Shown: piece by piece, positions 6,724-15,871 of the stretch
Numbering within the stretch: the stretch's first letter is position 1
Layout: each line of letters begins with the position of its first letter
IMG/VR virus record: IMGVR_UViG_3300037189_014561
Coordinates: 1 to 43,720 of that record
Direction: 5' to 3' (one strand)
DNA: 43,720 nucleotides
Source: a virus
Position numbers and translations under genes: made by a program
Notes under the pieces: generated by a model
What the model was told of the DNA's origin: nothing
The model's input: only the letters and a program-made list of their open reading frames with translations
Database searches by the model: none

Positions 6724-7523
6724 GGCATACTCGTGAAGCGTTGTTTGGAGTAGGTATATAATAGATTGAGTTCAGCTAGACTCAAGGCACGAGAAAACAT
6801 AGCCTCTCCATATACTCGTTTTGCGCTTGAATTGAGAGAGTCCGCAGACGTGGGAGGTGTAATAAGTGGCGTAGCTGCATTGGTTGTTAGGGTACTTGTT
6901 GGTGCTGTAAATGGCGTATCTTGGACCCCGTTGAGGTAGAAAAAACTCGAACCGCCCACAGTATAAGAGAGCGCAATCATGTTCACTACACTTAGGCTAT
7001 AAGCCAAAGTTGCCGAAGTTGCAGTTGCTGTTGGTGTATTTGAGGTAGTACAATTTATGTTGTAGAACCCAGTAGTTGAAATGTTAAAAATGGGACCTAC
7101 AGTTGAGCGACCGTCAAAGAAACGGTAGTTAGATGTTACATTGCACCAGAAGTACAAAATAACAGTAAATGTGCCACCGGCCTTGCACCAAGGATCAATA
7201 AATGTAGAGTTAGCTTGTGCAGTAAATCCTCCACCAGAGTTTCCAGTGAAGTAGTTTACTTCACCAAGTGAGCCAGCTGTACCAACAAAAAGTGGATCAC
7301 CTGTTGCTGTTTCTACAGCATTACTAGCGCCAAGCCAAAAATGGTTTGATTGCCCTGAAACGTCAGACCATTGTTGCCCAGAACCTGAATAAGAATTAAT
7401 ATCTCCTGCATCAAGAACAAGATTCAAAGATGAAGTGCCAACTGTACCACTAATAATGTCAGCCAATTTAAGCGTTGCAGGACCAGGATTTCCTCCTGCC
7501 AGTGCTTGATGAATCCCTGTCAT
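6720..7523 (-). CDS. LamG/ConA-like tail protein, receptor-binding candidate, 267 aa
   Basis: The start chosen is the ATG at 7523, which overlaps the tail-fibre stop (ATGA). The text LVLDAGDINSYSGSGQQWSDVSGQSNHF, then FTVILYFWCN...YRFFDGRS, a FFYLNGVQ strand and the final KRVYGEAMFSRALSLAELNLLYTY is the pattern of LamG/concanavalin-like jelly-roll domains in phage tail proteins. The gene is clearly more AT-rich than its neighbours, which suggests exchange with other phages. Position between tail fibre and lysis genes fits a host-binding tip. Confidence 0.8.
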   Translation of the reverse strand: MTGIHQALAGGNPGPATLKLADIISGTVGTSSLNLVLDAGDINSYSGSGQQWSDVSGQSNHFWLGASNAVETATGDPLFVGTAGSLGEVNYFTGNSGGGFTAQANSTFIDPWCKAGGTFTVILYFWCNVTSNYRFFDGRSTVGPIFNISTTGFYNINCTTSNTPTATATSATLAYSLSVVNMIALSYTVGGSSFFYLNGVQDTPFTAPTSTLTTNAATPLITPPTSADSLNSSAKRVYGEAMFSRALSLAELNLLYTYSKQRFTSMP

Positions 7524-8620
7524 GTGAACTTCCCCGAAATAAACCACTCAGTACTTTTTGTCTTGATGATGGTAGCGACGGAGTTGGCAGCAATAGTTCT
7601 GCTGCCAGTCCCCGCCGTTCCATCGCCCCTCCGTAGGGTGTCTGTGGTGATGGCGAGGGTTAGGTTGCCACCACCAGTGTTATTCACGATGGTGATCGCA
7701 GTGCCGATGGGATAGGCCACGGAGGCGTTGGCTGGGATGGTGTAGGTGTGGGGAGTGGCTGAGTCGTGAAAAAGGTGTCCACCGGCATCCGCCAGCACCA
7801 TCGTGTAGTCATTCGGCTGCGCATTCTGCGGAATACCCCTTGAGCCAAGTTCTCTCGCCGAAGGTGCGCCGATGATCTGCCCTGAAGTGATTGCTGCGTA
7901 GTTCGTATTGTCGGAGTCAATAAAGGCCCATTCCCCTGTGCGAAGGGTAATGCTCGTTCCGCCGCCGAGGGTCGAGGTTGTCGGCGTGATTGTAACAAGC
8001 CCCGCACCAAGGTTCTGGTGCCAGGAGTACCACCCCGCGCCGAAGGTGGTGCTGTTGGCCTGAGGAAGAGTTACCGCGACAGCTGCGGCATTGGAATAGG
8101 TGACCCACTTCGCCCTGTCCCCTGTGAGGATGGTGTAGGTGGTTCCCGTCTGTGCGTTGCGGGTGAGAGTCTGACTTCCCGCCGCCGCTACCGAGTACCC
8201 CGAGAGGAGTACCATACTCGTCCCATCATACATGAAGACGAGAAGATCTCCGATGGCCCACTGAGGGGCGTTGAGGGCAACACTTCCAGGTAGCACGATG
8301 GTCTTCGCACCGAGTGCTCCGACGTTGAGAGTCGGGTTGGTGACAGTATTTACTGCGGTAGCCTTCAGCGCGAACATGTGGCCTACGGCATAGGCTGCCT
8401 GGTACGGGTTAGGGGTGGTGGTGAGGGTGATGGCATCACCAGTACCTCCCACCGTACCCTGATTGATCCCACCCTTCATCAACGCAAACCACTCAGCGAG
8501 GTCAGCCATCAGCTGTCTCGCGGAGTCATTCACAGTTGATGGCACTTGCCCTTCCGCGAAGTTGATCGAATCAACTGAGGCGTTCGAAGCAGGTGTCGTG
8601 GAGAAGTTCTTTACACTCAT
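7520..8620 (-). CDS. Tail fibre / tail spike-type protein, 366 aa
   Basis: The N-terminal segment NFSTTPASNASVDSINFAEGQ with PSTVNDSARQLMADLAEW is typical of the virion-attachment end of podovirus tail fibres. The rest is Gly/Thr/Ala-rich, beta-rich sequence with repeated TLPQANSTTFGAGW and TITIVNNTGGGNLTL strand patterns. A GAGGAAAG ribosome site precedes the ATG. It presumably carries or is joined by the LamG-like protein downstream, to which it is coupled by ATGA. Confidence 0.87.
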   Translation of the reverse strand: MSVKNFSTTPASNASVDSINFAEGQVPSTVNDSARQLMADLAEWFALMKGGINQGTVGGTGDAITLTTTPNPYQAAYAVGHMFALKATAVNTVTNPTLNVGALGAKTIVLPGSVALNAPQWAIGDLLVFMYDGTSMVLLSGYSVAAAGSQTLTRNAQTGTTYTILTGDRAKWVTYSNAAAVAVTLPQANSTTFGAGWYSWHQNLGAGLVTITPTTSTLGGGTSITLRTGEWAFIDSDNTNYAAITSGQIIGAPSARELGSRGIPQNAQPNDYTMVLADAGGHLFHDSATPHTYTIPANASVAYPIGTAITIVNNTGGGNLTLAITTDTLRRGDGTAGTGSRTIAANSVATIIKTKSTEWFISGKFT

Positions 8621-8629
8621 CTTCTTTCC

Positions 8630-10405
8630 TCAATTCGTCAAGGCTGGGACAGCTGCAGGCATCATACTTTTTTGCTTTGGCTTTGCCAAGACGGGCTCAT
8701 TTTGGGTGCTCGCAAGGTCTTTCAATTTCTGGATCTCTTTTGCCACCTTCTCCCCCTGATTCGCACTCTTCCAGAGCTTCGTCGCCGTCTTACCAATGGT
8801 GATGGCAGTGGCAAGCTTCCCAAGCCCAACCATGTGGAGGAGTCCGTGGAGACCACTGTGGGAGAGGAGAGTTGCGTAGGGCGAGGTTTCTTTCGGTAGG
8901 GCCTTGATGACCTTAATAATCTGGGTGGCGATAGGGGAGGCCTTATCAGCCGGAGAGAGGGCTTCGAGAAGCCCCTTAAGTTCTTCCGACGCCTCCGTCC
9001 CATTAGCCTTGGCCGCTGCTGCTGCTTTCTTCGGCAGGTCATCGATGGCCTTCATGAGCCCAAGCGACTTCTCCGCCGCGAGGCCTTTCTGCAACTTCAG
9101 AATGTCAGAAGAGGCAAAGCCCGGAGTAACTGGGGCTTCGGGTGGAGGCTTCGGAATGGATGACTTACCGAAAGTCCCTTCATTCCCCCTAAACTCTCCC
9201 CCATCAAGCCCAAGCTCCCCCTGAGTCTTCAGGGCCGCTTTCATGCCCTCAAAGTCAAAGGCACTCTGCGTGCCGGGGGAGGGCGCAGGCTTCTCCGGGA
9301 ACCCAAAAGTGAACTCTGACTGAGTATTCGGGAATGGACGGGAGGTGTCAAACTCCGTCTGCACGGGATCAATAGGTGCAGCCTTCCCCTTCGCCTTTCC
9401 TTTCCCTTTCGCCTTCCCCTTCGGGACTTTAGGGGCTGGAAGCGGTGGTTCGGCTTGCTTGAGGGGAAGGGGTAGTTGCTGTTCGGGGAAGGGAAGTTCT
9501 CCCTGCACCATCGGGCGCGGAGGAGGCTTCACCCCCGGCGGGAGATTCAGCGAAAGCTGCTGCTCCATCCCCGGGCCGAGTGGGAGATCCAACTGTGTCT
9601 CCATCCCACCACCAGGCGTCCACTGCTTAAAGGCAGGCTTTGCCTTCGGCAGTCCACCTTGTGGTTGATGCACAGTCCACCCATCCATAGCCCTATTCGC
9701 AAGTTCTTCTGCGGGGATGGAAGTGGGGGCCTTCGGGCGACCAGAGGTGAGCTTAGGAATCCCGCCCGCGGTGAGGCCAAGGAGTCCCATGATCGTGCTG
9801 ACGTAAGGGTTGTCTGGTGCAATGTCTTCCCCGAGGCGATTGAGGATCGCACTGCCCGCGGAGGCAATTTGAGGAATAAGACTTGTTCCGCCAGTGGCTG
9901 CAGTCTGCGCAGCAAATTCACCTACACGAGCCGGGTATCTTGTCCAGTCATTCGGGTCCCTTCGATCATAAAGACCAAGAGTGTCCGAGGCAAGCTTGTC
10001 TGTGGTTTCAGGGAGAAGGATTTCCGGTGCCCAGTCTTTTGCCTTCGAGGTCTGTTCCCAGGGCGTGCCATTGACGCCCCACTGGTAGGCGTCGGCAGCA
10101 AGGGTCGGGACACCAGAAAGAATATTCGCAGGAAGGCGAAGAAGTCCCCTCGTCGCAGCATTACCTACTGCATGGACTGCGTGCCCAACGCCCTGATCAA
10201 GTTTACCCAATGGTGACTTGGCATCGTTCGGCTCGCCATTAAACCACATCCCGCCAAGGGGTTTTTCCGGAGGTGGAGCAGGAGACTTCTTTGTTTGCTG
10301 TGTGTAATGCTGAATAATCTCTTGCTCGGAGAAACCAGCAGACTTAAGCTTGTTGTATTCAGCAATCTCGGCGTCAGAAAAGCCTGCGGCTTTAAGGTCT
10401 GCCAT
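8630..10405 (-). CDS. Internal/ejection protein with repeated Q-x-x-hydrophobic peptides, 591 aa
   Basis: Not assigned to a family. The N-terminus repeats AGFSDAEI and AGFSEQEI (residues ~7-30), followed by helical, Ala/Gly-rich sequence. Residues 271-400 are Pro-rich and carry eight short peptides: QLDLPL, QLSLNL, QGELPF, QLPLPL, QTEFD, QSEFTF, QSAFDF, QGELGL. Several fit the hexapeptide consensus of bacterial beta-clamp binding. A KGKAKGKGKAKGKAAP basic stretch (~329-344) lies among them. The C-terminal third is helical. Its location after the transglycosylase-bearing protein fits an ejected core protein. TAATG overlap with its upstream gene. Confidence 0.75.
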   Translation of the reverse strand: MADLKAAGFSDAEIAEYNKLKSAGFSEQEIIQHYTQQTKKSPAPPPEKPLGGMWFNGEPNDAKSPLGKLDQGVGHAVHAVGNAATRGLLRLPANILSGVPTLAADAYQWGVNGTPWEQTSKAKDWAPEILLPETTDKLASDTLGLYDRRDPNDWTRYPARVGEFAAQTAATGGTSLIPQIASAGSAILNRLGEDIAPDNPYVSTIMGLLGLTAGGIPKLTSGRPKAPTSIPAEELANRAMDGWTVHQPQGGLPKAKPAFKQWTPGGGMETQLDLPLGPGMEQQLSLNLPPGVKPPPRPMVQGELPFPEQQLPLPLKQAEPPLPAPKVPKGKAKGKGKAKGKAAPIDPVQTEFDTSRPFPNTQSEFTFGFPEKPAPSPGTQSAFDFEGMKAALKTQGELGLDGGEFRGNEGTFGKSSIPKPPPEAPVTPGFASSDILKLQKGLAAEKSLGLMKAIDDLPKKAAAAAKANGTEASEELKGLLEALSPADKASPIATQIIKVIKALPKETSPYATLLSHSGLHGLLHMVGLGKLATAITIGKTATKLWKSANQGEKVAKEIQKLKDLASTQNEPVLAKPKQKSMMPAAVPALTN

Positions 10406-12729
10406 TACTGCCCTCCTGTCCGCTTAAGGTAGTCACCGATGGACTCACCCGGCTTCCGTGCCTCTACCTTCCCTGCAGCCTCTGGCTTCGAGTGAAGGTC
10501 TGAGGTATCTTTGATCCGACCCTGCAGTCCATCTACCGTCAACTTGAGTTCTTCCAACTTATTCATCGTGTCAGGAATGATTGCCTGATCCAGCACTGAG
10601 ATGATCTGGCTCTGGCTCATGTACTGATTGAGCATGGAAGCTGCCTGCTTACGCAGGGCATCGGAAGTCTGGGTGTTGCCGAAGGAACCTGAAAGAATCT
10701 TCGCGTATTCGTCGAGGACAGTGATGAGGTTCGCCTCGAAGGGCGGAACCTTGTCGCTTCCGAGGTTGTATCTGATCCCCTGCACCCAGTTGTTGATGAA
10801 GGTGAAGTCTGTACCCGCACCTTCCTTCATCGTGGCCCTGAGATTGTCGATATTTCTCAGCATGGTCTTCTCGAAGATCTCATTCTGTGCCTGGATCTGA
10901 CGAACCTTCGTCAGTGCCGCACCGTCTGACTTCAAGTTCGCTCGACGGAGATAATCGTCAGCGACACTCCCCGCATTATCCGCGCGGAGGTCTTTTGCCC
11001 TTTGTCTCAGCACTTGGGCTGCAAGGTCACCAGTTCCGCGACCAGAGGGAAGGCGACCAGTAAGGCGATACTCATCTGTGGCTGCGCGAACGACTGCAGC
11101 ATCATCTTCACTGTTTGCGGGGTCAAGGAGTCGACCCGAAGGGGTTGTGGACTTCTGCCACGGAACCTCTTCCACTTCCCCTGTGACAAGGTTCTGTCGG
11201 ATGGTGACAGGTTCGCCCTTGTCATTGTAGGCGGAAGTGAGGGGTCCCCAGACCTTGGTCCCTGAGGCTGTGCGGCCAGAGGCTTTCGTGGTGAGGGCAA
11301 GGAGGGACTCTCCGAGATTCTCCGCGAACTCTCTCTTATTCCCTGATGCCTTCATCCAGGCACCAAGAATGAGTTGATTTCTTGCCCCCGGCTCCAAAGC
11401 CTGCAGGGCGTTGAGAATTGATGCCTTCGTCGGAAGTCCATTTGGCCCCGGAACAAGGGGAGGAATGGAGGGCGTAGACCCGACGCCCTCCACTCCTGGT
11501 CCCCCCGCAGCAGGAGCCGGGGTTTGGGGGCTCGGCCCGCCAACAGGCGCGGATGGGGGTGCGCTAGCCTGTGGTGCTGCAGGAGGTACGATGGACTGGG
11601 GAGGCGCGGAGGCCTGAGCACCCGGCGAGGGTCCGAAGGGAACGGGTGCCGGGGGCGGAGGAGAAGGCGGGAAGCCCGGAGTCGCAGGTTCAGGAGCCCC
11701 AGACGCGGAGGCTGTTCCGAGGCCGGAGCCGGAGAACTGGGGCGGTGCAACTTGCGGTTGTGCAGTTCCCTCAACTGGTGGTTGAACTTGAGGCTGGCCC
11801 CCACCCTGATAGCGAGACATAGCTGCCTTCACCTTCGCCACATACTCAGCCCCGTTTGGGGTGATATTGCCCTGCCTGTCAATCCCTCCACCATACGAGG
11901 CAATGGCCTTGTCCAAGTCCCCGCCGTACATTGCGAGGTGTTGGGAGAGCAGCTTACCCATGCCGGGAATGGCCTGCTGCGGATCCATAGGATCAATACC
12001 GAGGCCCTGCGCTGTTTCTGGGCGGAACTGTCCAATTCCCTGCGCATTCCACTTCTTCCCAGTCCTCTTATCAATCACATCTGGCCCGATGGCCTTGGGA
12101 TTGAAGGTGGACTCGATTTCTCCCATGGCGGAGAGGATACCATCAGGAAGTTTTGGATTTGCCTGTTGGGCGGAGGTGAAGAGGTCTTTGAAGGCCTCAT
12201 AACCCTTCGGAATGGGGGTGGAAGAAGCCAGCGCTGTGGTTGGCGTTTGGGCCTTGATTGCATCCGGGTTCCCAGAGGGATTCGTGAGGGAGGCAAGGAG
12301 TTCGCCTGGGTCAAGGGAATCAGCCCAGGAATTCTTATCCTGAAGTTCTTTCCAGGCCTGACTCTTCACCTTATTCCCAACATAGGCCCCAGCCACAGGA
12401 ACATCAGCATCCCTCTGCGCTGCGTAGTCATTCACCGCCCCTGCGATGTCTTGACCAAGAGAATGAGGGCGAGGAGCGGGGCCAGACTTCGCGAGAAGAT
12501 TCAGGCCCATCCTGAAAAGCGGGTTGGCGAGAATGCCTCCCTGCTCCCCAGTAGTAGGATCGCGGTCAGGGAAGAGTCTTCCAAGGAGCCCACCCTTTCC
12601 ACTGTAGTCATGCGGGGCATCCCGCGAGCCAGGAAGGTCTCCGGGAAGCAAAGACGCACTCGGAGCTTGCGCTTGCGTGGTCTGCCGCTGGAGGATCATA
12701 TTCAGCAATGCTTGCTCTGCGCCAGCCAT
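10405..12729 (-). CDS. Virion-associated protein with lytic transglycosylase (SLT) domain, 774 aa
   Basis: Residues ~175-310 form an SLT lysozyme-like domain: ILSAMGEIESTFNP (catalytic Glu probably E206), then GIGQFRPETAQGLGID (231-246, the usual G-x-MQxxPxTA segment) and AIASYGGG (the usual AYNxG). A long Pro/Ala/Gly-rich linker (~330-430) follows, then a helical C-terminal half (GARNQLILGAWMKASG onward). Podoviruses carry such proteins in the capsid and eject them to open peptidoglycan for DNA entry. Its neighbours on both sides are putative ejection proteins. Confidence 0.88.
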   Translation of the reverse strand: MAGAEQALLNMILQRQTTQAQAPSASLLPGDLPGSRDAPHDYSGKGGLLGRLFPDRDPTTGEQGGILANPLFRMGLNLLAKSGPAPRPHSLGQDIAGAVNDYAAQRDADVPVAGAYVGNKVKSQAWKELQDKNSWADSLDPGELLASLTNPSGNPDAIKAQTPTTALASSTPIPKGYEAFKDLFTSAQQANPKLPDGILSAMGEIESTFNPKAIGPDVIDKRTGKKWNAQGIGQFRPETAQGLGIDPMDPQQAIPGMGKLLSQHLAMYGGDLDKAIASYGGGIDRQGNITPNGAEYVAKVKAAMSRYQGGGQPQVQPPVEGTAQPQVAPPQFSGSGLGTASASGAPEPATPGFPPSPPPPAPVPFGPSPGAQASAPPQSIVPPAAPQASAPPSAPVGGPSPQTPAPAAGGPGVEGVGSTPSIPPLVPGPNGLPTKASILNALQALEPGARNQLILGAWMKASGNKREFAENLGESLLALTTKASGRTASGTKVWGPLTSAYNDKGEPVTIRQNLVTGEVEEVPWQKSTTPSGRLLDPANSEDDAAVVRAATDEYRLTGRLPSGRGTGDLAAQVLRQRAKDLRADNAGSVADDYLRRANLKSDGAALTKVRQIQAQNEIFEKTMLRNIDNLRATMKEGAGTDFTFINNWVQGIRYNLGSDKVPPFEANLITVLDEYAKILSGSFGNTQTSDALRKQAASMLNQYMSQSQIISVLDQAIIPDTMNKLEELKLTVDGLQGRIKDTSDLHSKPEAAGKVEARKPGESIGDYLKRTGGQ

Positions 12730-12740
12730 GGAGACGTCCT

Positions 12741-13247
12741 TTATTGAATCTTATTCAACCCGTATTGTTGGATTAGCTGCATCAGTGCTCCTTGTCCAGA
12801 ACCCTGAGCACCGCCCCCACCTCCAGGTTGGAATGGCGCAAGTTGCATGGGGGCCTGTTCCTGCTGCATCCCCATTTGCATGAGGGAAAGTCCAGCATCC
12901 CGGATATTGCCCTTATTCCTTTCAAGCCAAGACGGGCTCTTCATCTTATCCATGATCCCCTGCATCCCCTGCTCCATAACAGGTTTGATGTCAATTTTTG
13001 CAGGAGTCGGAAGGCCCAAACCTTGCGGCTTGAACTGCGGGGTTGGGATGGGGGAGTGCGTGAGCCCCGCCAGTGCGCTGCTTGCCCCTGCAGTGCTTGC
13101 GGCACTTGACGGGCCCTTGAGTAGGGACGCAAGAGGGCTGAGAGAAGTCAGCCCTCCCCCGCCAAGTTTCGTCATAGCCTGTGCGGCCCCGGTGATTCCA
13201 GTTTTCCCCAGCATCGCCATCGGGGAAAGCATTGCTGCCTTTGCCAT
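12741..13247 (-). CDS. Small Ala/Gly/Gln-rich virion protein candidate, 168 aa
   Basis: Unrecognised. It is rich in Ala, Met, Gly and Gln, with a low-complexity N-terminus, a charged SPSWLERNKGNIRDAGLSLM helix and a Gly/Gln-rich tail (FQPGGGGGAQGSGQGALMQL). Location between two larger internal proteins suggests an ejection or tail-tip role. Confidence 0.75.
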   Translation of the reverse strand: MAKAAMLSPMAMLGKTGITGAAQAMTKLGGGGLTSLSPLASLLKGPSSAASTAGASSALAGLTHSPIPTPQFKPQGLGLPTPAKIDIKPVMEQGMQGIMDKMKSPSWLERNKGNIRDAGLSLMQMGMQQEQAPMQLAPFQPGGGGGAQGSGQGALMQLIQQYGLNKIQ

Positions 13248-14621
13248 CTACTTAATCCTTCCTGTGAGTCTGTCGTACTCTTGGTAAAACTCTTGCCATT
13301 TTCTCGCCCGAGCCTGATCATCCGCCGGTTGATACCTTAAAATCATATCATCAGGTGCTGTGTCATAGTACGGACGATTATACTCATGGCCTGCTTGCGT
13401 AACAAAATCTGTTTGAGGAATTACCCTATTCCAGGGGAAGAAATAGTGGTGGTCCTGATCGCTGAAATCAAGGCGTGATGAGCCCCACACACGCGCATCG
13501 GCTTCACCTTTATGTCTCAAGTAATTTTCAAAGGAACCAGCAGCTTCCACACTAGTACCAAGTGATGCCTGTGGGTTTTTAAACTGCCCACCGTGTTCCC
13601 CTTCGTGTCCTGCAACAGAGAGTAGACGCTTAGGCGTAATGGGACGACGACTCCAAGGCTCATGCAGCGGCAACTGCATTGTACCTGGATTCGGTCGGAT
13701 ACCTGAGTCTATGAAATTTTGCGCTGCGTCCATGGGGAAGGTGAAAGGATCGTGCATCTGGTCTGGGTCATAGTGCCCACCATATTTTTTCTGAAATTTA
13801 ACCCTTTGATCGCCAAACCAAGGTGCAGTTTCGTACATCTCTGGGAAGGAGAAAATTTCGTCAAAGCGAGGATGCAGACGATTTCCCTTTTTTGCCTCAT
13901 CCGCGAGTTCTGTTAGATCTTTGATTGAGTACTTCAACCTGAAATCGTGCATAGGAATTTCAAAGCGAGCATCACCATCCAGTGGGTCGATATAAGCTCC
14001 CTTACTCACCCTGAAAATGTCTTTCGCCTCTTTCCCCGCCTCAGACATGTTGAGCAGGGTATTGTACTTATGCTGAATATCAGATCGCTGCAGGATCTTC
14101 GGATCGAGCTGGGAGAAGGCCAAGGTATTAGCAATGGCCACGCCGCCTGCCCCTGCACCAACTTTCGCAAGAGCTGCAAGCTTCCCATAGGGAAGTCCTG
14201 CAGTATCTCCGACTTCCTGCGCTCGTTCCTTGTCGTAACCAAACCCCCTATTAAGCAGAGCCTTTGTAGCTTCCCCCGGAAGTTTTGTTACTGAGTCCGT
14301 CACTTGGCCGAGATTTGCGGACTCATTTCCAATTCTTGGCCCCACAGGAATCTGTCGTACCTGCTGGAGAAGGGGTGAGAACTCCGCAGCCGCTGAGGCT
14401 GCAGGAGACGTCAACATCTGCATAAGACCCGAGGCCATGTCCTGAAGTCCAGCAACAGATTTTCCAGGCCCACCAAGCAGTCCCCCAACACCGGGGGCTA
14501 CATTTGCAGCCGGATGCGTGAGTTTCTTCCACCCTGACGCAATGGCGTCAGTGAACGCCGTCTGCGGAATGGGATAAGGGCCAGTATTTGGCCTCCTAAG
14601 TTGGTTCCGAAGATCCGGCAT
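13248..14621 (-). CDS. Structural/ejection protein with HExxH zincin-like motif, 457 aa
   Basis: Residues ~1-200 are Ala/Gly-rich and helical. The C-terminal half contains LLSVAGHEGEHGGQF with HEGEH at 339-343, the gluzincin signature, followed by GEADARVWGSSRLDF, which resembles the E-A-x-x-V segment that often follows HExxH in phage large polyvalent-type proteins. If zinc is bound, it could be a protease carried in the virion. The other zinc ligand is not obvious. Upstream and downstream genes encode other internal proteins. Confidence 0.78.
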   Translation of the reverse strand: MPDLRNQLRRPNTGPYPIPQTAFTDAIASGWKKLTHPAANVAPGVGGLLGGPGKSVAGLQDMASGLMQMLTSPAASAAAEFSPLLQQVRQIPVGPRIGNESANLGQVTDSVTKLPGEATKALLNRGFGYDKERAQEVGDTAGLPYGKLAALAKVGAGAGGVAIANTLAFSQLDPKILQRSDIQHKYNTLLNMSEAGKEAKDIFRVSKGAYIDPLDGDARFEIPMHDFRLKYSIKDLTELADEAKKGNRLHPRFDEIFSFPEMYETAPWFGDQRVKFQKKYGGHYDPDQMHDPFTFPMDAAQNFIDSGIRPNPGTMQLPLHEPWSRRPITPKRLLSVAGHEGEHGGQFKNPQASLGTSVEAAGSFENYLRHKGEADARVWGSSRLDFSDQDHHYFFPWNRVIPQTDFVTQAGHEYNRPYYDTAPDDMILRYQPADDQARARKWQEFYQEYDRLTGRIK

Positions 14622-14630
14622 TGAAGACTC

Positions 14631-15386
14631 CTAGATGAAGAAGGAGGCGATGGTGGCGGCAGTGCCAAGGGCCTGACCAAACCCGTTCGAGTTGTTCGGC
14701 TGAGTCCCAGTACTTGTACCACCAAGTTGCGCTGTCGGGTTCACAAGCCCGGCGAGCTGTTGCAGCCTTGCATACGGCGCGTTCTGGTAGAAGTTGTACC
14801 TATTCATCGAGTCCTGGAGGTTCTTCCCCGCCTGGCCCTCAAAGGACTGACCCACCTGCGCCAAGTGCTGAGGATCGGAGTAGTCGGCCTCAGCCATCTG
14901 CGGCGCAAAGAGCATCCCCTGCATCTGCCGCTGCCGCTCAGACTCATAGTTCCCACCATAGATCTTCGTGGCGAGGTCGCCAAGGTTATCTCCCATAGCT
15001 CCCATGTGCATGGAAGAGCCATAAGTCCCATTCCTATTGAACTGGCTGTCGAGGGAGCTTCTCACCTTCCCGGCTGCGAGGTCGTAGGTCTGATCGAGGT
15101 ACGGGTTGGAGTTGAGGTAGTCTCCATTGATGGTTTTGTCGAGTTGTGTGTTCGCGTCCCGCTGCACAGGACTCCCGTTGATCGCCCGATTTGCTGCAGT
15201 ACCCAAAGCCTGCTCAGTGAAGGGGGAGAAGGGTACCACTGTGGAGCCAGGGAAAGGATCTCGCCCGTAAGGCGAAGAATACCACTTCGCGGTGTCGGAG
15301 AGGGCACCCTTCAAGTACGGCTGGGCCGGTGCCCAGGGCTCATTCTTCTGCGTCGTAGTAGTACTTCCACCGCCGCCTTTGCTCAT
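14631..15386 (-). CDS. Tail-associated / internal protein, 251 aa
   Basis: Begins MSKGGGGSTTTTQKNEPWAPAQPYLKG, an N-terminus shared by many podovirus tail-tip or internal proteins (recalled, not searched). Central residues contain Q-rich helical repeats (YESERQRQMQGMLFAPQMAEADY) and the C-terminus ends in a hydrophobic GTAATIASFFI. No enzymatic motif. Confidence 0.8.
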   Translation of the reverse strand: MSKGGGGSTTTTQKNEPWAPAQPYLKGALSDTAKWYSSPYGRDPFPGSTVVPFSPFTEQALGTAANRAINGSPVQRDANTQLDKTINGDYLNSNPYLDQTYDLAAGKVRSSLDSQFNRNGTYGSSMHMGAMGDNLGDLATKIYGGNYESERQRQMQGMLFAPQMAEADYSDPQHLAQVGQSFEGQAGKNLQDSMNRYNFYQNAPYARLQQLAGLVNPTAQLGGTSTGTQPNNSNGFGQALGTAATIASFFI

Positions 15387-15388
15387 CT

Positions 15389-15871
15389 CTACAACTCCAG
15401 CTCGAACATGACTCCATGTTCCTTGAAACCAAACTTTTCAATCCACCCTCGTCTCCCGCCCCCGCCGAGTTTCGAGCATCCCGAATTTCTTGCCCAAGCC
15501 TTCAGTACATCAAACATCTCGTGAAGCCACTTCCTTCCCTTATGGTGGGCTCCACCAGTCCAATGTATGTCCCCTATGAGGCATCGCGGGTACTGTACGA
15601 TGGAAACTATACAAAATCCAATGATCTCATTCTCGTCGATGGCGAGCCAGAGAATCATCCTCTTTTCTTCCACCAGCTTGTAAATGTCTTCCGTACCATA
15701 GAGGTCAGGACCATAAGTCAGGGCGGACTTGAGCCAAGGTTCAATGACCGGCCAGACGACAGGGAGGTGATCTGGATGGCAGGGAATGCACTCCGCCTTA
15801 GGCGTTTCGTCGGGCTGCACGTTCTGCCTCTTTCTGCTGACGTCTTGTGAGCTTTGTCGTATCCGTCGCAC
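15389..15871 (-). CDS. GNAT-like acetyltransferase-fold protein, 160 aa
   Basis: After a basic N-terminus that overlaps the previous gene by 74 bp, residues ~30-160 have a GNAT-like layout: PVVWPVIEPWLKSAL helix, ILWLAIDENEIIGFCIVSIVQ strand pair, then KGRKWLHEMFDVLKAWARNSGCSKL and a C-terminal GWIEKFGFKEHGVMFELEL strand typical of the family end. Such proteins occur in tail modules of other podoviruses. The acetyl-CoA loop is poorly conserved (GGGGRRG lies further on), so activity is uncertain. A later start would reduce the overlap. Confidence 0.72.
   Translation of the reverse strand: MRRIRQSSQDVSRKRQNVQPDETPKAECIPCHPDHLPVVWPVIEPWLKSALTYGPDLYGTEDIYKLVEEKRMILWLAIDENEIIGFCIVSIVQYPRCLIGDIHWTGGAHHKGRKWLHEMFDVLKAWARNSGCSKLGGGGRRGWIEKFGFKEHGVMFELEL

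Noticed and set aside
11524-12747. Long plus-strand open frame (407 residues) opposite the transglycosylase gene
   Set aside because: Arg/Cys/His-rich product with no domain, fully antisense to a gene with a clear SLT domain; a mirror of its codon bias. The same applies to other long antisense frames, such as 26421-27683 and 15786-16559.
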